From Homoserinibacter sp. YIM 151385 (GTDB lineage: Bacteria > Actinomycetota > Actinomycetes > Actinomycetales > Microbacteriaceae): DNA of 64,000 nt. Positions 32,154 through 41,882 of the stretch are shown here, one piece after another (position 1 is the stretch's first letter; each line of letters opens with the position of its first letter). The stretch is taken from assembly GCF_027912415.1 (NCBI RefSeq), contig NZ_CP115175.1, forward strand, positions 186,001-250,000, given 5' to 3'. The notes beneath the pieces are model-generated. The model saw nothing but the letters and a program-made list of their open reading frames with translations. It was not told the origin of the DNA and ran no database searches. The position numbers were made by a program, and so were the translations under genes.

Positions 32154-33384
32154 CCGGCGAGCTCCGCGGGATGTAGACCCGGAGGAGCACCGCGCCGGCG
32201 AATCCCACGGCCCCGACCGCGGCGGCCGCGAGCGGAAGCGAGACGGCGGCCGTGATGCCGGCGATCGCGAGCGGCACGACCGCGCCGCCCGCATCGTTCT
32301 GGAACCGCCAGGCGCCGAGGAACGGCGCCGGATCCCGCCGGTCGGCCAGGTCGGCGCCGAGCGTCATGAGGGTGCCGGAGCTGATCCCGTTCGCGAGCGA
32401 GAGCCAGAACGCGACGCCGACGAACCACGCGACGCGGGCGTCGAGCTCGTGCGTGAGCGAGAGCACGAGGTGCCCGAGCGCGAGTCCGATCGCCGCGGGC
32501 ACGGCCGTCCACAGCCGCCCGAAGCGGTCCATGATCCAGCCGCCCGCGTAGAACAGCGACACGTCGACGGCCCCGGCCGCGCCGATCACGAGCGCGGTCG
32601 TCGTCGCGTCCAGGTCGATGCTCACCGCCCAGAGCGGCAGGATCACGCTCCGGCTGGCGCGGAGGGCCGCGAGCAGCGCCGAGCCCAGCCCCAGCGTGAG
32701 GAGGACCTGCCGTCGGTCGCGCAGGGTCCGGAACAGTCCCGCGCGGGGCGGGACGACCTCCACCTCGCCCGTCCGCGCGGCGCGGCTCGCGCGCGAGACG
32801 CCGAAGCTCGCCGCCGGATCGGGCAGCGCGATGAGCACCGCGGCGGCGAGCACACAGCACACGAGGTGGATCCAGAAGGCGGCGGACGCGGCGCCCGCGA
32901 GCTGGATGACGCCCGCCGTGAGGAACGGCCCCAGGAAGTACCCGAGCCGGAAGGTGCCGCCGAGGGTCGAGAGCGCCCGCGCCCGGTGCGAGATCGGCAC
33001 GAAGGAGGTCATGAAGGCATGCCGGGCGAGCGCGAACACCGTCGTCGCGAGTCCGACGAGCAGGATGCCGAGGGCCAGCATCCAGGGCGCGGTCGCGATG
33101 ATCGCGACCGCGAGCCCCGCGATCGACACCGCCGAGGCGCCGATCATGGCGGCCCGCTCGCCGACGCGCGACACGATCGCGCCGCCCGGCAGGTCGCCGA
33201 CGAGATTGCCGACGAGGATCATGCCCGCGACGAGCCCCGCGGTCGCGATGTCGGCGCCGAGGCGCTCCGCGACGACGGGGATCACGGGGATGACGGCGCC
33301 CTCGCCGATCGAGAACAGGAGCGTCGGGAGCAGCGCCGGGAGTGCGATCGATCGCCAGCGGAACCCGGGTTGCATCGTCGACAT
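32089..33384 (-). CDS. Major facilitator superfamily transporter
   Basis: A 431-residue, 12-helix transporter of the DHA1 (drug:H+ antiporter) type. It has the loop 2-3 motif GNLVGDLPGGAIVSRVGERA and the symmetrical GGWIMDRFGRLWTA in the second half. The C-terminus is an Arg/Ser/Pro-rich tail whose coding DNA overlaps the convergent gene. A TAGCGT -10 box lies 8 bases before the start on the minus strand. Substrate unknown. Confidence 0.9.
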   Translation of the reverse strand: MSTMQPGFRWRSIALPALLPTLLFSIGEGAVIPVIPVVAERLGADIATAGLVAGMILVGNLVGDLPGGAIVSRVGERAAMIGASAVSIAGLAVAIIATAPWMLALGILLVGLATTVFALARHAFMTSFVPISHRARALSTLGGTFRLGYFLGPFLTAGVIQLAGAASAAFWIHLVCCVLAAAVLIALPDPAASFGVSRASRAARTGEVEVVPPRAGLFRTLRDRRQVLLTLGLGSALLAALRASRSVILPLWAVSIDLDATTTALVIGAAGAVDVSLFYAGGWIMDRFGRLWTAVPAAIGLALGHLVLSLTHELDARVAWFVGVAFWLSLANGISSGTLMTLGADLADRRDPAPFLGAWRFQNDAGGAVVPLAIAGITAAVSLPLAAAAVGAVGFAGAVLLRVYIPRSSPVSRASPRPSRRPRSGGTRTGP

Positions 33385-33428
33385 CGTCGACCACGCTACT
33401 CCCGGCGATCCGGAGCCGTGCTCGCGGG

Positions 33429-33434
33429 TAGGCT
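33429..33434 (+). promoter_or_regulatory. -10 box of prfB
   Basis: TAGGCT stands 9 bases before the prfB ATG at 33444 without a ribosome-binding site between them; a leaderless transcript is likely. Confidence 0.5.
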
Positions 33435-33443
33435 GGGCGGGCC

Positions 33444-34553
33444 ATGATCGACCTCGACCTCAGCGACCAGATCGCCTCCCTCCGCAGCACGTTCTCCGAC
33501 ATCCGCGCCGTCGTCGACGTCGAGCGGCTCGAGCGCGAGATCGCCGAGCTCAGCGAGCAGGCGGGCGCGCCCGACCTCTGGGACGACACCGAGAACGCCC
33601 AGCGCGTCACGAGCGCCCTCAGCCACCGGCAGGCCGACCTCAAGCGGGTGAGCGAGATCGAGCAGCGGCTCGACGACCTCGAGGTCCTCGTCGAGCTCGC
33701 CCTCGAGGCCGACGACGCGGACAGCGCCGAGGAGGCGCGGCAGGAGCTCGCCGCCCTCGAGAAGACGGTCGGCGATCTCGAGGTGCAGACCCTCCTCGAC
33801 GGCGAGTACGACGATCGCGCCGCCGTGGTCACGATCCGCTCGGGAGCGGGCGGCGACGACGCCACCGACTTCGCCGAGATGCTCATGCGCATGTACCTGC
33901 GCTGGGCGGAGCGCCACAAGTACCCCGTCAAGGTGCTCGACACCTCCTACGCGGAGGGCGCGGGGATCAAGTCGGCGACCTTCGAGATCGACTCGCCCTA
34001 CGCCTTCGGGACGCTCAGCGTCGAGGCCGGCACCCACCGCCTGGCGCGCATCAGCCCCTTCGGCTCGGCCGACAAGCGCCAGACGAGCTTCGCGGCCGTC
34101 GAGGTGATCCCGGTGATGGAGGAGGCGCAGGCGGTCGAGATCCCGGAGAACGACATCCGCGTCGACGTCTTCCGCTCCTCGGGCCCCGGCGGCCAGAGCG
34201 TCAACACGACCGACTCGGCGGTGCGCATCACGCACATCCCGACCGGCATCGTCGTGTCGATGCAGAACGAGAAGTCGCAGATCCAGAACCGCGCCGTGGC
34301 GATGCGCGTCCTCCAGACCCGCCTGCTCCTCCTCAAGCGCGAGGAGGAGGCGGCCAAGAAGAAGGAGCTCGCCGGCACGATCACGGCGAGCTGGGGCGAC
34401 CAGATGCGCTCCTACTTCCTCTACGGTCAGCAGCTCGTGAAGGATCTCCGCACCGGCCACGAGGTCGGCAACCCGGCGGTCGTCTTCGACGGCGACCTCG
34501 ACGGCTTCATCGCCGCCGGCATCCGCTGGCGCAAGCGCGGCGACGACGACTGA
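33444..34553 (+). CDS. prfB: Peptide chain release factor 2
   Basis: A 369-residue factor that reads UGA and UAA stop codons and frees the protein from the ribosome. It has the codon-recognition SPF motif ([14 protein letters not shown]) and the peptidyl-tRNA hydrolysis motif GGQ at ~249-251 ([18 protein letters not shown]). The reading frame is continuous from the N-terminus: the programmed +1 frameshift found in many bacteria is absent. It is followed by phzF in convergent orientation. Confidence 0.97.
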   Translation: MIDLDLSDQIASLRSTFSDIRAVVDVERLEREIAELSEQAGAPDLWDDTENAQRVTSALSHRQADLKRVSEIEQRLDDLEVLVELALEADDADSAEEARQELAALEKTVGDLEVQTLLDGEYDDRAAVVTIRSGAGGDDATDFAEMLMRMYLRWAERHKYPVKVLDTSYAEGAGIKSATFEIDSPYAFGTLSVEAGTHRLARISPFGSADKRQTSFAAVEVIPVMEEAQAVEIPENDIRVDVFRSSGPGGQSVNTTDSAVRITHIPTGIVVSMQNEKSQIQNRAVAMRVLQTRLLLLKREEEAAKKKELAGTITASWGDQMRSYFLYGQQLVKDLRTGHEVGNPAVVFDGDLDGFIAAGIRWRKRGDDD

Positions 34554-34561
34554 CGCGCGCG

Positions 34562-34583
34562 TCGGCGCCGGTCAGGGCGCCGA
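34562..34583. terminator. Hairpin between convergent prfB and phzF
   Basis: TCGGCGCC and GGCGCCGA form an 8-bp perfect stem around a GGTCAG loop, just after the prfB stop and overlapping the last codons of phzF. Confidence 0.45.
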
Positions 34584-35450
34584 GTCGCCCCCGGCGCCGT
34601 GCTCCGGCCTCGCCGCGGACGCCCGCAGCGGCACGGCCACCCCGGTGACGCGGATGCCGCCCGCGACCGGGACGTCGACCAGCAGCTCGGAGGGCCGACC
34701 CACGTGCCCGCCCTGGCGGATCCGGATGCGGGCCGGCAGCGCGAGGAGCCCGGCATCCCGCAGCGCGGCGCCGACGGCCGCCGCGGCCGAGCCGGTCGCG
34801 GGGTCCTCTCGGATGCCGCCGGGCGGGAACGGATTGCGCGCGAGCACGAGGCCGGGCTCGGCGAGGTGGATGACGGCCACGGTCGCGGGGAAGCCCTCAC
34901 GGGCCATGAGCGCCGCGAGCGCCGGCATGTCGTAGGCGAGCGCCTCGAAGGCGTCGCGCCCGACCGCGAGCACCGGCTGCCGGTTGCCGGCGTCGGCGAC
35001 GACCGGCGGCAGCCGGGGATCCAGGGCCTCGGCGGGGATGCCGAGGATGCCGAGCAGCTCGTCGAGCAGCGGCCCGTCGAGCGGGTGGACGGCGGGCTCG
35101 ACCGAGGTGAGGGTCGCCGTCGCTCCGCCCTCGGTGCGCGCGGTGTCGACGCGGACCTCGCCGATGCCCGTCTCGAGCACGATCGTCCGCTCGGCGCCCC
35201 GGCCGGCGAGGGCGACGCCCGTCGCGATCGTGGCGTGGCCGCAGAAGGGGATCTCGACGAGCGGAGAGAAGTAGCGGACGGCGACCCGGCCGGGCGTTCG
35301 ACGCGAGACGAAGGCCGTCTCGCTGTGGCCGAGGCGGGCGGCGATCGCGAGCATCTCGGCCTCGTCCAGCTCGTCGGCGTCGATCACGACCCCGGCGGGG
35401 TTGCCGCCGGCCGGGTCCGTGGTGAATGCGGCGAGCTCGAGGATCTCCAT
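34572..35450 (-). CDS. PhzF-family isomerase/epimerase-like protein
   Basis: A 292-residue diaminopimelate-epimerase-fold protein. Motifs are FTTDPAGGNPAGVV at the N-terminus, LGHSETAFV with the catalytic Glu, and the EIPFCGHATIATG and REDPATGSAAAA loops. PhzF proper isomerises an intermediate in phenazine synthesis, but no other phenazine genes are here, so this is a family member of unknown substrate. It lies 3 bases after a MarR-type regulator gene on the same strand. Confidence 0.9.
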   Translation of the reverse strand: MEILELAAFTTDPAGGNPAGVVIDADELDEAEMLAIAARLGHSETAFVSRRTPGRVAVRYFSPLVEIPFCGHATIATGVALAGRGAERTIVLETGIGEVRVDTARTEGGATATLTSVEPAVHPLDGPLLDELLGILGIPAEALDPRLPPVVADAGNRQPVLAVGRDAFEALAYDMPALAALMAREGFPATVAVIHLAEPGLVLARNPFPPGGIREDPATGSAAAAVGAALRDAGLLALPARIRIRQGGHVGRPSELLVDVPVAGGIRVTGVAVPLRASAARPEHGAGGDSAP

Positions 35451-35453
35451 GGC

Positions 35454-35906
35454 TCAATCCTCGGGCATGCCGCTCGGGGTGCGCTCCTCCGTGACCGCGA
35501 CGAGCGCGGCCGAGAGCTCCCGCATCCCGGCCGTCTCCTCGAAGAGCTCGCCGTCGAGCTCCGCGAGCTCGGATGCGATCTCGCGCAGCACCTCCGAGCC
35601 GCGGACCGTCGCCGTGAGGTCCGCCGCGATACCCGACTGCTTCACGACCGAGCGCAGCAGCCCCGCATCCTGCAGCGAGCCGATCGCCGTGTGCACGCTC
35701 TGCACGGTGATCCCGGAGCGCCGCGCCAGCTCGCTCAGCGAGATGCCCGGCGTGCCCGCGACGTGCCCGAGCAGGCCGTAGCGGCGCAGCGTCAGCCCGT
35801 GCGGCTCGAGGATCTCCGCCACCCGCAGCTCGAGCACGCGCGTCAGCGTCAGCATCGCGATCGTGGGGGAGAAGCTCGGGGTGTCCGTGCGGGGGGCGTC
35901 GGCCAT
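35454..35906 (-). CDS. MarR-family transcriptional regulator
   Basis: A 150-residue winged-helix regulator: EPHGLTLRRYGLLGHVAG, LSELARRSGITVQSVHTAIGSL (recognition helix region) and LRSVVKQSGIAADLTATVRG (wing). The ATG at 35906 is favoured over longer in-frame starts. It precedes phzF by 3 bases and probably controls the pair. Confidence 0.88.
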   Translation of the reverse strand: MADAPRTDTPSFSPTIAMLTLTRVLELRVAEILEPHGLTLRRYGLLGHVAGTPGISLSELARRSGITVQSVHTAIGSLQDAGLLRSVVKQSGIAADLTATVRGSEVLREIASELAELDGELFEETAGMRELSAALVAVTEERTPSGMPED

Positions 35907-36019
35907 GCCACCATCCTGCCGGGTCGGCGCACCGGGCGGGTCCCACGGGCCCTCGAACGGGGCACCCTGGGAGTTCCGCGCCCTGGGGTGTCGCGCACCG
36001 CGCATCCGGGGCGCGTCCT

Positions 36020-36025
36020 TAGCCT
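36020..36025 (+). promoter_or_regulatory. -10 box of ftsE
   Basis: TAGCCT stands 9 bases before the ATG at 36035; no ribosome-binding site lies between. Confidence 0.45.
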
Positions 36026-36034
36026 GGACTCGCC

Positions 36035-37006
36035 ATGATTCGATTCGACTCGGTCACCAAGACCTACCGCGGCACCGCACGCCCCGCGCTCGACGGGCTC
36101 AGCCTCGAGATCCTCAAGGGCGAGTTCGTCTTCCTCGTCGGCGCCTCCGGGTCCGGCAAGTCCAGCTTCCTGCGGCTGGTCCTCAAGGAGGAGAAGCCGA
36201 CGAAGGGCCAGATCCACGTGCTCGGCCAGCAGCTCGGCTCGCTGCCCAGCCGCAAGGTCCCGTACTTCCGCCGCAGCCTGGGCGTCGTCTTCCAGGACTT
36301 CCGCCTGCTCCCGCAGAAGACGGTCTTCGACAACGTCGCCTTCTCGCTCCAGGTGATCGGCAAGAGCAAGGGCTTCATCCAGGAGGCCGTGCCCGACGTG
36401 CTCAAGCTCGTCGGCCTCGGCGGCAAGCAGAACCGCCTCCCGCACGAGCTCTCGGGCGGCGAGCAGCAGCGCGTCGCGATCGCGCGCGCCGTCGTGAACA
36501 AGCCGGCGATCCTCCTCGCCGACGAGCCGACCGGCAACCTCGACCCCGCGACGAGCGCCGGCATCATGTCGCTGCTCTCCTCGATCAACGCGAACGGCAC
36601 GACCGTCATCATGGCGACGCACGACGTCGGCATCGTCGACGAGATGCAGCGCCGTGTCATCGAGCTCGTCGGCGGCCGCGTCGTCCGCGACGAGCGCGGC
36701 GGCGGCTACCAGACGCAGGCGATCCCCGTGCAGCGGAAGGCGGCCGAGCGGGATGCCGCGGCGGCCCCGGCCCCGGCGGCGTCCCCGACGCCAGCGGCGG
36801 AGCCGGTCCGGCCGGCCGCCCAGCCCGTCGCGCCGGCGGCGCCGGCGGCGCCGGCGGCGCAGTCCGCGCGAACCCCCGCCGAGCCGGTCGACCCGCAGTC
36901 GGCGCTCGCCTCCGCGGTCGCCCGCGCCACCGCATCCATCCAGCTCCCCGGCCGCGAGCGCGCGCCCGAGCCGCGGGATGACGACCGCGAGGAGAAGCGT
37001 CCGTGA
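36035..37006 (+). CDS. ftsE: Cell-division ABC ATPase FtsE with Pro/Ala-rich C-terminal tail
   Basis: A 323-residue protein that, with FtsX, transmits ATP hydrolysis to peptidoglycan hydrolases at the division site. It has Walker [10 protein letters not shown] (~36-44), signature [14 protein letters not shown] (~139), Walker [13 protein letters not shown] and H-loop [10 protein letters not shown] typical FtsE ends near residue 230. Here ~90 extra residues follow, rich in Ala, Pro and charged ends ([15 protein letters not shown], then [17 protein letters not shown]). The gene overlaps ftsX by 4 bases. Confidence 0.95.
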   Translation: MIRFDSVTKTYRGTARPALDGLSLEILKGEFVFLVGASGSGKSSFLRLVLKEEKPTKGQIHVLGQQLGSLPSRKVPYFRRSLGVVFQDFRLLPQKTVFDNVAFSLQVIGKSKGFIQEAVPDVLKLVGLGGKQNRLPHELSGGEQQRVAIARAVVNKPAILLADEPTGNLDPATSAGIMSLLSSINANGTTVIMATHDVGIVDEMQRRVIELVGGRVVRDERGGGYQTQAIPVQRKAAERDAAAAPAPAASPTPAAEPVRPAAQPVAPAAPAAPAAQSARTPAEPVDPQSALASAVARATASIQLPGRERAPEPRDDDREEKRP

Positions 37007-37917
37007 ACCTCGGCCTCATCTTCAGCGAGGTCGGCCAGGGCCTGCGCCGCAACCTCTCGATGGTCATCTCCGTCGTGCTCGTGACCTTCATCTCGCTGAC
37101 CTTCGTCGGCGCCGCGATCCTCATGCAGATGCAGGTCGGGCAGATGAAGGGCTACTGGTACGACCGCGCTCAGGTGGCCGTCTACCTCTGCACCGACATC
37201 TCCTCCTCGCCGAACTGCGAGGGGCAGAACGCGACCGAGGAGCAGATCGCGACCGTGCGGCAACAGCTCGAGTCGCCGACGCTGGAGCCCTACGTCGACC
37301 GGGTCGAGTTCGAGGACCACCAGCAGGCCTACGAGAACTTCATGGACCAGTTCGAGGGCTCCGCCGTCACGGAGCTCGTGACCCCCGACATCCTGCCCGA
37401 GGCCTACTGGGTGAACCTCAAGGACGCGAACCGATCCGAGGTCATCATCGACAGCCTCACCGGCTCGCCGGGCGTCGAGGAGGTCGTCGACCAGCGCGAG
37501 TACCTCCAGCCGATCTTCGACATCCTCAACGCCGCGAGCTACTCCGCGATCGGCATCGCGGCGCTCATGCTGGTCGCGGCCGTGCTCCTCATCGCGACGA
37601 CCATCCGGCTCAGCGCCTTCTCGCGCCGCCGCGAGCTCGGGATCATGCGGCTCGTCGGCGCCTCGAACCGCTTCATCGAGACGCCGTTCGTGATCGAGGG
37701 CGTCGTCGCGGCGCTCGTCGGCTCGCTGCTCGCGGGCGGTGCGGTGGTCGCGCTCGTGCGCTTCTTCGTGCAGGGCTACCTGGCGGACACCCTCGCCGAC
37801 ACCGCCTTCATCGGGCTGCGGGACGCCCTCGTCGTCGTGCCCATCCTGCTCGGCCTCGGCGCGCTGCTGGCCGCCATGGCATCGAGCTTCGCGATCCGCC
37901 GCTACCTCAAGGTCTGA
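37003..37917 (+). CDS. ftsX: Cell-division ABC permease FtsX
   Basis: A 304-residue four-helix membrane protein: an N-terminal helix ([20 protein letters not shown]), an extracellular domain of ~140 residues with a Cys pair ([12 protein letters not shown]), and three C-terminal helices of the FtsX domain ([20 protein letters not shown]). GTG start overlapping ftsE. The extracellular loop is the part that contacts a hydrolase. Confidence 0.95.
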   Translation: MNLGLIFSEVGQGLRRNLSMVISVVLVTFISLTFVGAAILMQMQVGQMKGYWYDRAQVAVYLCTDISSSPNCEGQNATEEQIATVRQQLESPTLEPYVDRVEFEDHQQAYENFMDQFEGSAVTELVTPDILPEAYWVNLKDANRSEVIIDSLTGSPGVEEVVDQREYLQPIFDILNAASYSAIGIAALMLVAAVLLIATTIRLSAFSRRRELGIMRLVGASNRFIETPFVIEGVVAALVGSLLAGGAVVALVRFFVQGYLADTLADTAFIGLRDALVVVPILLGLGALLAAMASSFAIRRYLKV

Positions 37918-37986
37918 TCGCGCCCGCGCGCTGGTAGTCTGGAGGGCTGCCGCGACCGCGGCCGTCGATCCAGGAGGAGGGGTCCC

Positions 37987-38463
37987 ATGCCGAAGGAGCA
38001 GGGTCAGCGCGTCGTCGCGTCGAACCGCCGCGCGCGCCACGACTACCTCATCGAGGACACCGTGGAGGCCGGCATCGTCCTCAGCGGGACCGAGGTGAAG
38101 TCCCTCCGCCAGGGGCGCGCCTCGCTCGTCGACGGCTATGCCTTCATCGAGGGCGGCGAGGCCTGGCTGGATGCCGTCCACATCCCGGAGTACACCGAGG
38201 GCACGTGGAACAACCACGCGCCGCGGCGCAAGCGCAAGCTGCTCCTCCACAAGCAGCAGATCGTGAAGATGAGCCACAAGACCAAGGAGGGCGGCTACAC
38301 GCTCATCCCGCTGTCGCTCTACTTCAGCGACGGCCGCGCGAAGGTCGAGCTCGCGGTCGCGAAGGGCAAGCGCGAGTACGACAAGCGCCAGACCCTCCGC
38401 GAGAAGCAGGACAGGCGCGAGGCGGAGCGCGCCATGCGGACCCGCAACCGCCTCGGGGAGTGA
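37987..38463 (+). CDS. smpB: SsrA-binding protein
   Basis: A 158-residue partner of tmRNA in rescue of stalled ribosomes. It has marks [53 protein letters not shown] and the C-terminal basic tail [17 protein letters not shown]. The ATG has AGGAGGAGGGG upstream and a TAGTCT -10 box at 37935-37940. The tmRNA gene lies ~3 kb downstream. Confidence 0.97.
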   Translation: MPKEQGQRVVASNRRARHDYLIEDTVEAGIVLSGTEVKSLRQGRASLVDGYAFIEGGEAWLDAVHIPEYTEGTWNNHAPRRKRKLLLHKQQIVKMSHKTKEGGYTLIPLSLYFSDGRAKVELAVAKGKREYDKRQTLREKQDRREAERAMRTRNRLGE

Positions 38464-38527
38464 GCGCGGGCGTCACCCCTCGTCGCGCGCCCGCGGGACG
38501 GACTCGCGCGGGAATAGGCTGGTGCGG

Positions 38528-39991
38528 ATGACCGATTCCCCCACGCGCCCGCCCGAGCACCGCTGGCGCATCTTCGCCGTGTGCGTCGCCGCGGCCTCCC
38601 TCACCATCCTCGACCTCTCGAAGGTCAACGTCGGGCTCCCGTCGATCGAGACCGCGCTCGGCGCCGGCCCGACCGCGCTCCAGCTCATCGTCGCGGGCTA
38701 CGCGCTCGCCTTCGGCCTCCTGCTCGTGCCGGCCGGGCGCCTCGGCGACCTCCGCTCGCGGCGCACCCTGTTCCTCGTGGGCCTCGGGGTGTTCGCGCTC
38801 GCGAGCCTCGTCTGCGCGCTCGCCCCGGATGTCGTGACCCTCGCGGTCGCGCGGATCCTCCAGGGCGCCTCCGCCGGCATCCTCATGCCGCAGGTGTTCG
38901 GGCTCCTGCAACAGCTCTTCCAGGGGCCGGACCGAGGCCGTGCCTTCGGGCTCTTCGGCGCCATCATCGGCCTCTCGACCGCCTTCGGGCCGACGCTCGG
39001 CGGCCTCCTCATCGCGATCGGCGGCCCGGAGGACGGCTGGCGGCTGCTGTTCTGGATGAACGTGCCGCTCGTGCTCATCCTGTTCCCGATCGCGTGGCGG
39101 CTGCTGCCGCGACGCCAGGCGCACCAGGCGGGCGGCGCGGGGCTCGACCCGGTCGGCATCGTGCTGCTCGGGATCGCGGTGCTCGCGCTCATGCTGCCCT
39201 TCGTGCTCACGACCGGCTCCGACTCCGACGATCCGGCGCGCTGGTGGTGGCTCGTGCTCTTCGCGGCCTCCGGCGCCGCCTTCGTGGTCTGGGAGCGCCG
39301 GGTCGCGGCGCGCGGCGAGACCCCCGTCGTCGACTTCGGGCTGCTCCGGATCCCGAGCTACCGCAACGGCATCCTCGTCGGCACCTTCTACTTCGCCGCG
39401 ATGCCCGCGACCTTCCTCACGCTGACGCTGTACCTGCAGCAGGGGCTGCATCTGGCGCCCGTCTTCGCCGGCATGGTGACGATCCCCTTCGCGCTCGTGT
39501 CGGCGATCACCTCGTGGCTGAGCGGACGCGTCGTCGACCGCTTCGGCCGCGCGCTCGTCGTCGGGGGCACGGCCGTCGTCGCCACCGGCTTCACCACGGC
39601 GGCGCTGCTCGGCATCCTCCTCCCGGCGGAGGCGGCGCCGTGGGGCATCGCCGCGGGCATGCTCGTCGCGGGCGTGGGCGGCGGTGCCGTCATCTCGCCG
39701 AACCAGACGCTGCTGCTCGCCGACATCCCCGTCGTCTCGGGCGGGGTCGCCGGCTCCATCGCGCAGCTCGGGCAGCGGATCGGCACGGCGGTCGGGCTCG
39801 CGGCCGCGACCGCCGCGTTCTACGCGACCCTGACGCTGGAGACGGGGGATGCGGCAGAGCTCGTGGTCTATCACGACGCCTACCGGAACGCGGTCGCCGT
39901 GAGCGTCGCCTTCGTCGTCGCCGCGCTCGTCTTCGGGCTGCTGGATCTCCGCCGTCGGCGGCATGCCGCGCGCGAGGCCGCGACCTTGTAG
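38528..39991 (+). CDS. MFS transporter, DHA2 (14-helix) drug-efflux type
   Basis: A 487-residue transporter with 14 predicted helices. It has the DHA2 motif A region AGRLGDLRSRRTLFL, the TM5 motif LSTAFGPTLGGLL, and LTILDLSKVNVGLPSIE in TM1 (the usual DxTIVNVALP is changed to DLSKVNVGLP). Start is ATG at 38528; GTG at 38522 is possible. A TAGGCT -10 box at 38515-38520 implies a leaderless or near-leaderless mRNA. Substrate unknown. Confidence 0.92.
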   Translation: MTDSPTRPPEHRWRIFAVCVAAASLTILDLSKVNVGLPSIETALGAGPTALQLIVAGYALAFGLLLVPAGRLGDLRSRRTLFLVGLGVFALASLVCALAPDVVTLAVARILQGASAGILMPQVFGLLQQLFQGPDRGRAFGLFGAIIGLSTAFGPTLGGLLIAIGGPEDGWRLLFWMNVPLVLILFPIAWRLLPRRQAHQAGGAGLDPVGIVLLGIAVLALMLPFVLTTGSDSDDPARWWWLVLFAASGAAFVVWERRVAARGETPVVDFGLLRIPSYRNGILVGTFYFAAMPATFLTLTLYLQQGLHLAPVFAGMVTIPFALVSAITSWLSGRVVDRFGRALVVGGTAVVATGFTTAALLGILLPAEAAPWGIAAGMLVAGVGGGAVISPNQTLLLADIPVVSGGVAGSIAQLGQRIGTAVGLAAATAAFYATLTLETGDAAELVVYHDAYRNAVAVSVAFVVAALVFGLLDLRRRRHAAREAATL

Positions 39992-40095
39992 AGTTCTGCT
40001 CAGCGCCCCCGAACGAGGGCCATGAGGCAGCATCGACCTCCCGCACCCCCGGCGGGCGTCCGACCCGACGCGTCGATGCGGAGAGCAGTCCCCCG

Positions 40096-40519
40096 ATGCA
40101 TTCCGAGCAGCAGTCCGACGACCTCGGTCGTCGATTCGACGTGGCCTTCGCGCCGGCCCACCTCCCGGCCGTCGCGCATCCCGCGCGCCTCGATCACCGC
40201 TTCGATGCGGCGTTCGGCGAGCCGCTCGCGCGCGGTCCGCAGCCCCCGGCACCCGGTGTCGCCGCACCCGGCGCGATGACCGTGGCACCGCGGCCGGCCT
40301 CGCCCTCCTCGCCGTCGACGGGGGCCGAGCCTGCTCGTCCCGCCGGCGGAGCCCGGCATCCCATCTGGCATCCGACGGGGGCGCGGCGGATCGATCCTGC
40401 CGGACGATCCCGCCCTCGCCCCCGGCGGCGCGACGATCGCGACGTCGCCGGAGCCCGCGCCTGCCGCCGCGGAACTCAGCGGACTGCGCCGCTTCTTCGG
40501 CATCGGCCCGCGCGGCTGA
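40096..40519 (+). pseudogene. Possible small protein with a late frameshift
   Basis: From ATG 40096 the frame reads MHSEQQSDDLGRRFDVAFAP, followed by a Pro/Ala-rich middle, and stays open to 40581, running 44 bases into the convergent gene. In the next frame, a plausible natural end is seen (ILPDDPALAPGGATIATSPE to LRRFFGIGPRG, stop 40517-40519) that stops before the convergent gene. One extra base near 40390-40400 would reconcile the two. A -10-like TAGAGT lies near 39990. There is no family recognition. Confidence 0.4.
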
Positions 40520-40537
40520 GCGGCGCCGCCCGCCGGC

Positions 40538-41218
40538 TCAGCGCGCGACGAAGCGCGCGTCGACGCTCGCCGAGATGCTGATGTCCTCCGGCGCGAAGGC
40601 GAGTGTGCCGCCCGCCCCGCCGCCGGCCTTCATCATGCGGCTCATGGAGCCGTCGCCGGCGCCGCCCGAGGCGCCGGGGCCGCCCGGGTCGCCGAGCATG
40701 CCCGGATCGGCGAGCGCGATCGGCGTGATCTCGCCCAGCCCGATGCTCTGCGCGAAGACGCGGGCCTTGTCGCTCGCATCGCGCACCGCCCGCGATCGGA
40801 CCTCCGCGGTCACGGCCGTGCGCTTCGCCTCCGTGAGCGCCCAGCCGACCCCGTCGATCGTGACGCCGCCCAGCTCGGCGGTCTGCTCGATCCAGCGGGC
40901 GAGCGCGTCGAAGTCCCGGAACTTCGCCGTCGCGGCGAGCGCGGAGTGGAAGACGGGCGGCAGCTGCTTCCCGTCCTGGTTCCACGGGCGATGCGACCAC
41001 ACCCGGATCGAGTCCGCCGACCACCAGGTCACGGGGCCCGCCTGGGGGTCGTGCAGCGCCCGGATGCCGGCCGTGACGGCGGCGGCGGCATCCGTCGCCC
41101 GCTGGAACACGGGCTCCCGTCGTGACCCCTCGAAGCCGATCGTGAGGCGGACGGTCGCACGCTCGGCCGGGAACCAGGCCTCATGGTGTCCCCGGACGGT
41201 GATGATGGTCTCGCTCAT
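40538..41218 (-). CDS. SIMPL (DUF541) domain protein
   Basis: A 226-residue protein of the SIMPL family: ITVRGHHEAWFPAERATVRL at the start, then WIEQTAELGGVTIDGVGWAL, and a C-terminal part (EVRSRAVRDASDKARVFAQS) ending in a Gly/Ala-rich loop before APEDISISASVDARF. No signal peptide is seen, so it is probably cytoplasmic, unlike periplasmic relatives. Function is poorly known. ATG start at 41218. Confidence 0.85.
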   Translation of the reverse strand: MSETIITVRGHHEAWFPAERATVRLTIGFEGSRREPVFQRATDAAAAVTAGIRALHDPQAGPVTWWSADSIRVWSHRPWNQDGKQLPPVFHSALAATAKFRDFDALARWIEQTAELGGVTIDGVGWALTEAKRTAVTAEVRSRAVRDASDKARVFAQSIGLGEITPIALADPGMLGDPGGPGASGGAGDGSMSRMMKAGGGAGGTLAFAPEDISISASVDARFVAR

Positions 41219-41336
41219 GGCCACATCCTCGCATCCGCGATAGACTGCGAGACCGCACGTCACCCGTGCGGCTTCGCAACTCCACAGCGCGTGATGACGA
41301 CCCGCCCCGCCGGCTGATCCGGCGGCGAGCGAGCAC

Positions 41337-41707
41337 GGGGATGATCGGTTTCGACATTGCCTGTGAGACTGCGAGAAGCGGGTCGAGGATGCCGGGTTAT
41401 CTCGTGAACGCTCCCGGCAAACCATAGGTGCCAATTCCAAGCGCACCGACTTCGCCCTCGCCGCCTAAGGCCAGGCCGTAAGTCCGTCAGTCCGGGCTCG
41501 CCCCCGTCCCGGATCCTGGCGTCAGCAAGGGGGCTCGCTGCGACGTCGCGCCTCAGGGCGTCGCGGGACTCGAACTGAGGCTGGGCCCGTCGACCTGGAT
41601 GCTCGTGGCAAAGGTCGGGGCCGAGCAGAACGCTTTCACGAGCTACACCCGTAGAAGGCGCATGACCGCAGCAGTGGACGGGGGTTCGATTCCCCCCATC
41701 TCCACCA
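41337..41707 (+). ncRNA. ssrA: Transfer-messenger RNA
   Basis: About 371 nt with a tRNA-like domain: the 5' GGGGATGATCGGTTTCGAC pairs its first 7 bases with CATCTCC near the 3' end, and the T-arm GGGTTCGATTCCC and CCA end are encoded. The internal reading frame gives the tag ANSKRTDFALAA followed by TAA (within 41430-41470). It rescues ribosomes stalled on broken mRNA together with SmpB. Confidence 0.97.
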
Positions 41708-41821
41708 TCAGGTCGTCATCACGTGCTGTCGGAGTCGCGTACCGCGTCCTGCTCGCGTCCGGTCTGTTCGCACGCTCGCGCCAGCGCGGATTCGGGATGT
41801 GCTGCCGCGCGCCCGGCTTCG

Positions 41822-41851
41822 GCGCGCCGCCCTGAGGCCCGGGCGGCGCGC
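41822..41851. terminator. Bidirectional terminator between ssrA and sufU
   Basis: GCGCGCCGCCC and GGGCGGCGCGC form an 11-bp perfect stem with an 8-base loop. It stands between the tmRNA 3' end and the end of the minus-strand suf genes. Confidence 0.6.
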
Positions 41852-41882
41852 ACTCCTGAATCAGCGTCAGGCGCGGGCGGCG

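Noticed and set aside
33444-33560. Programmed frameshift in prfB
   Set aside because: The reading frame is continuous from the start and no in-frame UGA or slippery site is seen near the N-terminus.
34572-35450. Phenazine biosynthesis cluster
   Set aside because: Only a PhzF-fold gene and a MarR regulator are present; no other phz genes lie nearby.
41599-41835. 78-codon ORF across the end of ssrA
   Set aside because: It overlaps the tRNA-like 3' domain of tmRNA and the terminator, so it is not a protein gene.
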